33,636 nucleotides of DNA from a virus. The stretch is taken from IMG/VR virus record IMGVR_UViG_3300009492_000003, positions 1-33,636 of that record; one strand, given 5' to 3'. The notes beneath the pieces are model-generated. The model had not been told where the DNA came from and did no database searches. It saw only the letters and a program-made list of their open reading frames with translations. Of this stretch, positions 22,173 through 27,580 are shown piece by piece. Positions within the stretch are counted from its first letter, which is position 1; each line of letters opens with the position of its first letter. The position numbers and the translations under genes were made by a program.

Positions 22173-22502
22173 TCAGAGGATCATCTTCGTTGACAGGGCC
22201 GGGTCCTCATCGGCATGCGCCTCCGGCCCCCAGCCCGTCTCCTTTAACAGCTGCTGGCCTTGTTCAACGGAAGGCGGTTTCGCTTTAACAGCATCGGCCT
22301 CCTCCAGGGTTGCGATCCACGCGTCGAAGGCTTCCCTGGATGGCGTCTTCAAGGGCAACCCAAGCCACTTCCTCAGGGCCGTGGGGCAGGTGAAGCCCAT
22401 GCTGCTGCCCTTCCTGTAACCGACAAACCAGCGCTGACCATTGTCAACGCCTGTCTCGATCGGGAGGCCTCCAGGGAGGTGGAACTGTTCACGTCTGGCC
22501 AT
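22173..22502 (-). CDS. Unknown early protein, 109 residues
   Basis: Starts at ATG 22502 (MARREQFHLPGGLPIETGVD); a longer version would run through the upstream gene. It contains GQRWFVGYRKGSSMGFTCPT and then KWLGLPLKTPSREAFDAWI, which reads like a small alpha/beta domain with Trp, Cys and Phe conserved-looking positions. No named family recognised. The start overlaps the preceding gene by 14 nt. GGAGAG, 3 nt before the start codon, directly follows the CACCACCCCC element. Confidence 0.65.
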   Translation of the reverse strand: MARREQFHLPGGLPIETGVDNGQRWFVGYRKGSSMGFTCPTALRKWLGLPLKTPSREAFDAWIATLEEADAVKAKPPSVEQGQQLLKETGWGPEAHADEDPALSTKMIL

Positions 22503-22710
22503 TGCTCTCCGTGGGGGTGGTGTTGCCGCGCAGCTCGGCGGCGATGGCGCGGATCTCGTTGCGGTACAGGCCGCGGCCAGCGTGGACAGCCAGCTCTTCG
22601 ATAGCAGCGGCGAGGCACTGCTCAACCCAGTCGTCATCAAAGGGTCCGCATAGCTCGTGGCGCTCATTGAAAACAGCTAAAGCCTTCTGGGCGGGTGAGA
22701 GTTCAGTCAT
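22489..22710 (-). CDS. Unknown early protein, 73 residues
   Basis: Helical, charged protein (SPAQKALAVFNERHELCGPF, then CLAAAIEELAVHAGRGLY). GGGAGGAAG just upstream of ATG 22710 is a strong ribosome site. Its last codons encode GNTTPTES and hold the start-associated element of the next gene. The start overlaps a 30-residue membrane microprotein by 4 nt. Function unknown. Confidence 0.65.
   Translation of the reverse strand: MTELSPAQKALAVFNERHELCGPFDDDWVEQCLAAAIEELAVHAGRGLYRNEIRAIAAELRGNTTPTESNGQT
22513..22522 (-). promoter_or_regulatory. Start-associated CACCACCCCC element
   Basis: Minus-strand CACCACCCCC, then ACGGAGAGCA and ATG 22502. The same CCACCCCCACGGAGAG block occurs before ATG 23112. 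It is located in coding sequence of the upstream gene and supplies its C-terminal TTPTE. Confidence 0.6.
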
Positions 22711-22799
22711 CGCTTCCTCCCATTAGCGCCGTCCCAGATAAACCAAAGGACTGCGAACAGGCAGGCAGTGGTGATTGCGTACATCAGAAAGTCAGCCAT
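22707..22799 (-). CDS. 30-residue single-pass membrane microprotein
   Basis: ATG 22799 overlaps the stop of the upstream gene by 8 nt, and its own stop overlaps the ATG of the downstream gene (ATGA at 22710-22707). AAGGA sits 5 nt before the ATG. The product has one hydrophobic helix (FLMYAITTACLFAVLWFIW) and a short basic tail (GANGRKR). Both the exact overlap geometry and the helix support a real gene. Possible membrane effector; unknown function. Confidence 0.6.
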   Translation of the reverse strand: MADFLMYAITTACLFAVLWFIWDGANGRKR

Positions 22800-23112
22800 T
22801 GGAATCCTTTAGTGCTTCGCGGATTGTGTTGCACTGATCAGCAGTCAGCTTTACTCCCGAGGTGCCGTAACACTCAAGCAGCTTGTACGCCTGCTTCTTC
22901 AAGCTCGGCGGCTTCGGGCGGCGGGCGGCGCGGAGCTTGTCTGCGGTTTCAACGTCTGTCCAGTTACGAACTAACCAAGCGATGCACGCCTCCAGCTCCT
23001 GGTCTGCGCCCCATTGGGCGGCGCGATTGCAAAGATTCTGCGTTGCCAGGCTTTCGCTGGCCCACTGCTGCACCAGCTCAGGCGGTGGGGTGATGGTGGG
23101 GTGGTCAGTCAT
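22792..23112 (-). CDS. Unknown early protein, 106 residues
   Basis: Opens with TITPPPELVQQWASE, then NRAAQWGADQELEACIAWLV and RAARRPKPPSLKKQAYKLL. I associate this ITPPPELVQQW / AAQWGADQELEA pattern with small uncharacterised proteins of cyanobacterial phages, from memory and without a search. Helical, no catalytic motif. GGAGAG lies 8 nt upstream of the ATG inside the leader repeat. Confidence 0.65.
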   Translation of the reverse strand: MTDHPTITPPPELVQQWASESLATQNLCNRAAQWGADQELEACIAWLVRNWTDVETADKLRAARRPKPPSLKKQAYKLLECYGTSGVKLTADQCNTIREALKDSNG

Positions 23113-23255
23113 TGAAATCTCTCCGTGGGGGTGGTGGGCTCCGCGTCGAGCTTCCTCAGCTCAGCGCGGATGTTGGCAGCCATGAACCGATTCCCATGGC
23201 GCTCGGCGATTTCGAGCGCCTTCAAGTAGCGCTCTCGGCGGGATGGCTCAGGCAT
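23109..23255 (-). CDS. 48-residue unknown protein
   Basis: Frame from ATG 23255 to a TGA overlapping the next ATG (ATGA). The start overlaps the HNH stop by 8 nt. The product is a basic/acidic helix (SRRERYLKALEIAERHGNRF, then ANIRAELRKLDAEP) ending in TTPTERFQ. High GC3 and the two neat overlaps support it. Its last codons carry the start-associated element. Function unknown. Confidence 0.6.
   Translation of the reverse strand: MPEPSRRERYLKALEIAERHGNRFMAANIRAELRKLDAEPTTPTERFQ
23127..23138 (-). promoter_or_regulatory. Start-associated CCCACCACCCCC element
   Basis: Minus-strand CCCACCACCCCC, then ACGGAGAGATTTCA and ATG 23112. Shares an uninterrupted 18-nt block (CACCACCCCCACGGAGAG) with the copy before 22502. 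Confidence 0.6.
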
Positions 23256-23676
23256 TGAATCTTTGCGGGTGGGCATGGCGGATGCCGTGGCATGGCTTGC
23301 AGAGCGGCACTACATCGAGCCAATGCTCTCGCTCATAGCTGTGGTGATGAAGCACGGCAGCTGGCCGCCCGCAGTCTTGACATTCACATGCCGATGCCGG
23401 CGCCAGTTCGCCGCGCTTGACAGCCCTATGCACTGCCTTGCTGGCGTTGACCTTATGGCGGTTGGCGGCCGCCCATTGAGCATTAGCCTCCCGGCGATGA
23501 GGCTGCTTGCTTCTAGCTCGCTCGCGCTCCAGGACAATCGGATTCCCCGTTGAATAACGGCGGATGCGATCCCTTGTGCATTCCTTGCAAATGTTCAGAT
23601 GGCCGTCTGCCATTCTGGGGTGAACATAAAAGGCGGAAAGCTCTAAAAGCATTCCGCACTTGCGACAAGACTTCAT
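23248..23676 (-). CDS. HNH endonuclease with N-terminal zinc-finger-like part
   Basis: 142 residues. N-terminal CRKCG...CKEC resembles a short zinc-binding start. The middle is basic and lysine/arginine-rich. The C-terminal HNH module has CQDCGRPAAVLHHHSYER, then LDVVPLCKPCHGIRH. It sits between the SSB-like gene and small unknown genes, so it may be a free-standing homing nuclease or a recombination nuclease. Start ATG 23676 follows the SSB-like stop by 3 nt. Confidence 0.88.
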   Translation of the reverse strand: MKSCRKCGMLLELSAFYVHPRMADGHLNICKECTRDRIRRYSTGNPIVLERERARSKQPHRREANAQWAAANRHKVNASKAVHRAVKRGELAPASACECQDCGRPAAVLHHHSYEREHWLDVVPLCKPCHGIRHAHPQRFNA

Positions 23677-23679
23677 GGC

Positions 23680-23973
23680 TCAAAACGGGATCGAATCGTC
23701 GTCAGCAGGCGCCTGCTGCTGTTGCTCCTGCGGGATGCTGATCTTCCCGTTCAGATAGCTCTTGCCGCCCTTGCTGGTGGCCTTCCAGCCAGCGATGCGC
23801 AGTTTGATCACATCCTCATCGCGCCAGTTGCTCTCAGGCTGTGTGCCGAGGTGAGCCACCAGTGCGTCAATGTCAGCGACGGGGATCTCAATCGTGCCGC
23901 TGTAGTCAGGGCTCCGATCGGAGCGCTTCTCCTGCGTGGGGAACAGGCTGAATGATGCGTTGAGTTCGGACAT
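23680..23973 (-). CDS. Single-stranded-DNA-binding-like protein
   Basis: 97 residues from ATG 23973. The extreme C-terminus DDDSIPF is the acidic tip that SSB proteins use to recruit partners. The body has WKATSKGGKSYLNGKISI, a beta-hairpin pattern also seen in DUF736-like small proteins. A Q/A linker precedes the tip. It follows an annealing protein and exonuclease, as expected for a phage recombination set. It probably coats single-stranded DNA during replication and recombination. Upstream CACCACCAAGAAC resembles the leader element. Confidence 0.7.
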   Translation of the reverse strand: MSELNASFSLFPTQEKRSDRSPDYSGTIEIPVADIDALVAHLGTQPESNWRDEDVIKLRIAGWKATSKGGKSYLNGKISIPQEQQQQAPADDDSIPF

Positions 23974-23974
23974 G

Positions 23975-24658
23975 TCAGTTCTTGGTGGTGAGTTCAGTTT
24001 CACGATCGAGCATCAGCTGCAGGAGGGCCTGCTGCTCTTCGTCGGTGAGATCGCCGGCTTCATGCCGGGCGACAAGGCGCTGGCCGACAGCCTCCAGCTG
24101 CTGAGGCGTGGAGGCACCACGGATGGCCTTCATGCCGGCCAGCATGAACTTGGAGGCGGCTTTGGTGTCATCATCCTCAGGCTCATCCTTGGCGGGCTTC
24201 TGCGGCTTGCTGGTGGCCGCTGGCGCGGGCTCAGCCTTGGCGTCCTCGAGCTCCTGCTTTGCCCAGAGCTCATAGCCCAGGCTGAAGTGGAACGCGGCGG
24301 CAGCGCACAAGGCGCGGCGGTGCGTGTCGGTCAGGACCCTGGCGCTGATCTTGTCGAACGGGATGGGATTGTTCCGGTGATCCATGCACGGGAACGGGAA
24401 GTCGCTGGTGATGAATCCGTCAGGACCGGTGAAGTATCCGAGCAGGTAGCCCGTGCCGTCCGGGGCCTTGTGGATCTGACCGCCACCTTCGACGGGCCTG
24501 AGGTGGAAGTCCCAGCCTGGTGCGTGCTCGTGGAGCAGCTGAGCGATGCGAGCCCAGGGCACGTAGCTGGCGGCATAGCTGCCGGTGCCCTTGGTGTAGA
24601 CGTCATCTTTGCGGATGACGCCCGCCAGGTTCGGCGGTGAGGTGATCTGTTCTGTCAT
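23975..24658 (-). CDS. Single-strand annealing protein, DUF1071/Sak3-like
   Basis: 227 residues. The first 140 fit the DUF1071/Sak3 pattern: SYAASYVPWARIAQLLHEHA near the start, a beta region with GYLLGYFTGPDGF and PFPCMDHRNNPIPFD, then ISARVLTDTHRRALCAAAAF. The C-terminal part is disordered, then helical and acidic. These proteins anneal complementary single strands after end resection. It overlaps the exonuclease stop by 1 nt, an exonuclease-annealase pair like lambda Red or RecE/RecT. Confidence 0.72.
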   Translation of the reverse strand: MTEQITSPPNLAGVIRKDDVYTKGTGSYAASYVPWARIAQLLHEHAPGWDFHLRPVEGGGQIHKAPDGTGYLLGYFTGPDGFITSDFPFPCMDHRNNPIPFDKISARVLTDTHRRALCAAAAFHFSLGYELWAKQELEDAKAEPAPAATSKPQKPAKDEPEDDDTKAASKFMLAGMKAIRGASTPQQLEAVGQRLVARHEAGDLTDEEQQALLQLMLDRETELTTKN

Positions 24659-25464
24659 TAGAAGTCAATCGGGGTGATGGTGTCGCTGCCGTAGGACCAG
24701 GCTGGCAGCGAGAGGATCTGCAACTCGTCTCCGTAGCCGGGCCATGCTGCCATAGCGCGGCAGTTGGCGATGCGCTGCAGGTCGCGGTCACGGAGGCGCT
24801 GCCCCTCCGTCAAGGCATCGGCGTCGAGCTGGTAGCAAGCCACGGCATAGGGCGGCTCCTTCTCCACGGCGATGAAGATGAAGCGATCGAACAAGCCACA
24901 CGCCAGGTAGTGGGCATCCTGGACGTGGTAGCGGAAGCTGGCCACGCTCCTGGCGAAGCCCTTGGGGCTGGCGTCGGTGGTGGTCTTGAGGTCGACGCAG
25001 ATGCCGTCGTTGATCCAGTCAGGGCGACACTTGCAGCGCAGCCCTGTCTCAGGATCATCCCACCAGATCGACGCCTCCGCCTTGCCAGCGCTCAGCAGCT
25101 CTGCCGCGTAGGGATGGCGGCGCACGGCACTAGCCATGCGCTGCGCCTGCTGCAGATCTGACTCGCTTACGGGCTCGATGCCGTTGGCCTGCATTTCAGC
25201 CGCTGCCTCCTTGCCGGCCTTGGTTCGGCGATCAGGAGCGATGCCGTAGCGCTTCATCAGCTGGTCGGGCTCGAGCACGGCGCAATGCACCAGGCTGCCC
25301 ATGGTCATGGCGGCGGTGGATTTCGGCAGCTCTGGCACTTTGGTCACGTACCTAGCCCAGTAGTGCTGGCCGGATCGCGCGACCTGATGCAAGTGGCTGG
25401 CGCTGACCGCAGGATCGGCGTGATACTCCTCATTGCTGAGGTGATCGATGATGGCGCGGTTCAT
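24658..25464 (-). CDS. RecE/exonuclease VIII-type PD-(D/E)XK nuclease
   Basis: 268 residues from ATG 25464 (MNRAIIDHLSNEEYHAD). A longer start adds only MRRVGST and lacks support. Catalytic pattern: Asp149 in CRPDW, Asp158-x-Lys160 in CVDLK, and Gln182-x3-Tyr186 (QDAHY), the QxxxY motif of this nuclease class. It matches the DUF3799/exodeoxyribonuclease VIII-like family. It would resect double-stranded ends to feed the annealing protein. Its start overlaps a Cys-rich small gene by 4 nt. Confidence 0.85.
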   Translation of the reverse strand: MNRAIIDHLSNEEYHADPAVSASHLHQVARSGQHYWARYVTKVPELPKSTAAMTMGSLVHCAVLEPDQLMKRYGIAPDRRTKAGKEAAAEMQANGIEPVSESDLQQAQRMASAVRRHPYAAELLSAGKAEASIWWDDPETGLRCKCRPDWINDGICVDLKTTTDASPKGFARSVASFRYHVQDAHYLACGLFDRFIFIAVEKEPPYAVACYQLDADALTEGQRLRDRDLQRIANCRAMAAWPGYGDELQILSLPAWSYGSDTITPIDF

Positions 25465-25625
25465 CGTGCTACCCACTCTCCGCACCAGCGGCTTATAGGG
25501 CAGATGGGCATCATCCCGGAATCACCGAGGCGTGGCGGTTTGATGCAGCAGAGGTTTTCGCCACGGCGGTGGCGCTGGTAGCGGCAGTTGTCGCAGTTCT
25601 GCTGCTCAAGGGGTGGGTTGTTCAT
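25461..25625 (-). CDS. 54-residue cysteine-rich protein
   Basis: Six cysteines: CDNC near residue 11, LCC at 25-27, then ICP and WCG near the end, in a pattern like a small treble-clef or zinc knuckle (NCDNCRYQRHRRGENLCCIK). ATG 25625 and the stop each overlap their neighbours as ATGA. CCCCACAGAGG upstream supplies the ribosome site and resembles the leader element. Probably nucleic-acid or partner binding; function unknown. Confidence 0.65.
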   Translation of the reverse strand: MNNPPLEQQNCDNCRYQRHRRGENLCCIKPPRLGDSGMMPICPISRWCGEWVAR

Positions 25626-25903
25626 TGGGTAACCTCTGTGGGGTCGGCGGCGGATACCGGGGTGGTGGCGTCGCTGGCCCTTTTCTTGTCGCGGCGGCTC
25701 TTGTGGCGATCCAGGATGTCGTCGAGGGGATTGGCTGACAGCCGCAGCTTGCTCTCCAGGGTGGTCACGCCATCGCGCTGGACCCAGTAATGCGGGAAGG
25801 GTGACTCCAGGTAGGAGCCCATCCCGATGACCTCACGCCAGTTGGCACGACGGCCCATGTAGTAGACAATCTGACCGTTTTGGAAGTTAGGTGAATGGCC
25901 CAT
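25622..25903 (-). CDS. Unknown early protein, 93 residues
   Basis: Starts at ATG 25903 (MGHSPNFQNGQIVYYMGRRA). The sequence has a short SH3-like or beta-barrel opening (NGQIVYYMGRRANWREVIGM, PHYWVQRDGVTTLESKLRL), then a basic helix (LDRHKSRRDKKRA) and an acidic/Thr tail ending DPTEVTQ. Beta-barrel plus basic tail suggests nucleic-acid contact. AGAGGA lies about 9 nt upstream. No family recognised. Confidence 0.65.
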   Translation of the reverse strand: MGHSPNFQNGQIVYYMGRRANWREVIGMGSYLESPFPHYWVQRDGVTTLESKLRLSANPLDDILDRHKSRRDKKRASDATTPVSAADPTEVTQ

Positions 25904-26060
25904 AGTGCTTGTCCTCTGTGTGATGCAGCCACTCAATCTGATCCCAGTACGGGAGCCATTCAGCGGCTGCGATTTGCTTTGCTTCTACGAATGATTCAGC
26001 GCGGATGCACTCAAAGACATTCGCTTCGGGAATGGCAAAGTAGAACCGTTTCAGCGTCAT
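25887..26060 (-). CDS. 57-residue unknown protein
   Basis: ATG 26060 overlaps the upstream stop (ATGA). The product TLKRFYFAIPEANVFECIRA, then EAKQIAAAEWLPYWDQIEWL, looks like a small folded alpha/beta domain. It ends within the start of the 25622-25903 gene (17-nt overlap). Likely real by overlap geometry and amino-acid composition. Unknown role. Confidence 0.6.
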   Translation of the reverse strand: MTLKRFYFAIPEANVFECIRAESFVEAKQIAAAEWLPYWDQIEWLHHTEDKHYGPFT

Positions 26061-26169
26061 GCGAACCCGACCCCCGAACTGCGGGATTGATGTTGGGGTT
26101 GCCGTGGTCGAACAGCACGAGGGCGATCGTTGCCGTGGGGAGCAGGAAGAGCAGGATGCGGGTCAGCAT
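26011..26169 (-). CDS. Possible overlapping membrane microprotein, 52 residues
   Basis: ATG 26169 opens a frame (+1 to the surrounding gene) encoding MLTRILLFLLPTATIALVLF, a clear membrane helix, then DHGNPNINPAVRGSGSHD. Between 26170 and about 26070 this frame has very high GC3, whereas the enclosing 98-residue frame has T/A-rich third positions there, so this is probably the coding frame in that stretch. Either it is a nested gene, as in Rz/Rz1 pairs, or a frameshift joins it to the upstream helix. Confidence 0.45.
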   Translation of the reverse strand: MLTRILLFLLPTATIALVLFDHGNPNINPAVRGSGSHDAETVLLCHSRSECL

Positions 26170-26353
26170 GGAGAGCAGGGGCGATGGTGGGCAGTGCGGC
26201 AGGCAGCCGCGTCAGGCTGGCGTTGAGCTGATGGATGGCGGTGCCGAGCGTGTGGCCGGCGGCGTAGAAGGCCACGGCCACCAGGGCCACGGCTGAGATG
26301 ATGCGCTTGATCTGGAGGCCCAGGGCCTCATCGGAGGGGATCTTGAGATTCAT
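26057..26353 (-). CDS. Membrane protein, 98 residues as read
   Basis: Residues 16-40 (RIISAVALVAVAFYAAGHTLG) form a membrane helix, followed by an amphipathic segment to about 60. From residue 62 the frame becomes Pro/His/Arg-rich with poor GC3, while the +1 frame becomes coding-like with a new membrane helix. The true product may end or shift there. CACCACCACCCCC directly precedes the ATG with no Shine-Dalgarno. Its stop overlaps the next ATG (ATGA). Unknown role, possibly early membrane takeover or superinfection exclusion. Confidence 0.55.
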   Translation of the reverse strand: MNLKIPSDEALGLQIKRIISAVALVAVAFYAAGHTLGTAIHQLNASLTRLPAALPTIAPALHADPHPALPAPHGNDRPRAVRPRQPQHQSRSSGVGFA

Positions 26354-26366
26354 GGGGGTGGTGGTG
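26354..26366 (-). promoter_or_regulatory. Start-associated CACCACCACCCCC element
   Basis: Minus-strand CACCACCACCCCC joins directly to ATG 26353 with zero spacing. A GGGGGA-7 nt-TCCCCC hairpin lies just upstream (26375-26393). Confidence 0.55.
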
Positions 26367-26374
26367 AAAGGGGT

Positions 26375-26393
26375 GGGGGATCGCAGCTCCCCC
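26375..26393 (-). promoter_or_regulatory. Hairpin upstream of a start-associated element
   Basis: Perfect inverted repeat GGGGGA (26375-26380) and TCCCCC (26388-26393) with a 7-nt loop. No U-tract follows on the minus strand, so a Rho-independent terminator is unlikely. Confidence 0.5.
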
Positions 26394-26617
26394 GGGCTGA
26401 CCCTTCTCTTGTCCAGGGCGGAGAATCCGGCGCTCGTTATCCGGCTTGTGGCGTGACCCCAACCTAGGGCCAGACTGTGCCCTGATTGGGCAGTGTTGGC
26501 AATTTGTAATAATCGAGGACTTACACGAAGGGCTGTCGCTCAGAACAGATCACCAGGTCTTGGTGATGGTGTAGTGATGCGGCCGTTTCCGGTGCCGCAC
26601 CCTTGATGCCTCGGTGG
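26394..26617 (-). promoter_or_regulatory. Intergenic control region, methyltransferase to membrane gene
   Basis: The longest gap in the early block. It contains a 20-bp motif at 26455-26474 shared with the gap at 29702, a TGCCC-5 nt-GGGCA inverted repeat (26477-26491), and an AT-rich island near 26500-26520 (AATTTGTAATAATCG). It likely holds a minus-strand promoter and an operator. No convincing gene is seen; a short frame at about 26555-26610 encodes a basic peptide and is not supported. Confidence 0.4.
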
Positions 26618-27580
26618 TCAGAGGAGCAGCTCTACCTGGTCGACGTCATTCTCCGACACTGCCGTTGACTCCAGGTTCCGCACTGCCTGGCGGTAGTAGC
26701 TGGGCTTGAGCTCGATGCCTACGCCACGGCGGCCAGCCTGCACAGCGCCGTAGACCTCGCTGCCGACCCCCATGAACGGCGTGAGCACTGTCTCTCCCGG
26801 GTTGCTCCACATCACCACCGCTCGATGGATCACGTCCAACTGGAGCGGATGCACGTGCTTCTCGTCGTCATCGTCTTTGGCGCTGCGGAACTGCAGCACG
26901 TTGTCGATCCTGATGTCATCCCACACGCTTGAGGCGTACTGCCGCCAGATCCATTGGCTGTACTGGTTTTTCTTCTGATCGCCTTTCATTCCGCGAAACC
27001 CATTCAGATCGGCTGGCACGTTGCGCTCACCGCTGTAGTGCATCAGCCCGACCTCATGCACCACCGGCACGGGATTTTCGCCTTTGCGGCGGAACATCAG
27101 CAGGTAATCAGCATTGGCAATGCTGTTGCGGGTGGAGTCTTCGCACAGGGTCTTGTGATGCAAGCTCTTCATCATCGTGCGGTTGCGCACCAGGAGCGGT
27201 TCTTTCCAGATCACGCGGCGGCCACCATAGGCGAACCCTCGGGCCTTGTGCTCGCGGATGATCCGGCCAGGCAGGTCGAACATCGCGTCACAGCCGGCGT
27301 TGCTCAGCGGAATGTCCATGCAATGGACCGCTGAGATCCTGCCCGGCATTGTGATTCGAGAGATTTCGTCAATGCAGAATCCGTAATGATCAAAGAACTC
27401 GTCATAGTTCAGGCAATTAGACATGTCCCGATCGTCGCTGCTGTACTGATACAGGCCGGCGAACGGAGGGGAATAAACAGTGAGATGCACCGACGCATCA
27501 GGCAATTTTTGCATTACCTCCACACAATCGCCGTTATAAATTGCGTAGTTGTCGGTGATCAGTTGATCCTTTACAGCCAT
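26618..27580 (-). CDS. DNA methyltransferase, beta-class (N6-adenine or N4-cytosine)
   Basis: 320 residues. Catalytic motif IV SPPF at 37-40 (LTVYSPPFAG) comes first and the AdoMet-binding FMGVG at 269-273 comes near the end, the order of the beta class. An AdoMet-associated GIELKPSYY follows. No target-recognition repeat is obvious; the 90-230 region is probably the target domain. It would modify phage DNA, perhaps against restriction. Its start overlaps the helicase stop by 10 nt, so both are co-expressed. Base composition is slightly lower in GC than its neighbours. Confidence 0.9.
   Translation of the reverse strand: MAVKDQLITDNYAIYNGDCVEVMQKLPDASVHLTVYSPPFAGLYQYSSDDRDMSNCLNYDEFFDHYGFCIDEISRITMPGRISAVHCMDIPLSNAGCDAMFDLPGRIIREHKARGFAYGGRRVIWKEPLLVRNRTMMKSLHHKTLCEDSTRNSIANADYLLMFRRKGENPVPVVHEVGLMHYSGERNVPADLNGFRGMKGDQKKNQYSQWIWRQYASSVWDDIRIDNVLQFRSAKDDDDEKHVHPLQLDVIHRAVVMWSNPGETVLTPFMGVGSEVYGAVQAGRRGVGIELKPSYYRQAVRNLESTAVSENDVDQVELLL

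Noticed and set aside
26555-26610. Short basic frame ending in HHYTITKTW in the intergenic gap
   Set aside because: No ATG, no ribosome site and only a 16-codon GTG frame; too weak to list as a gene.
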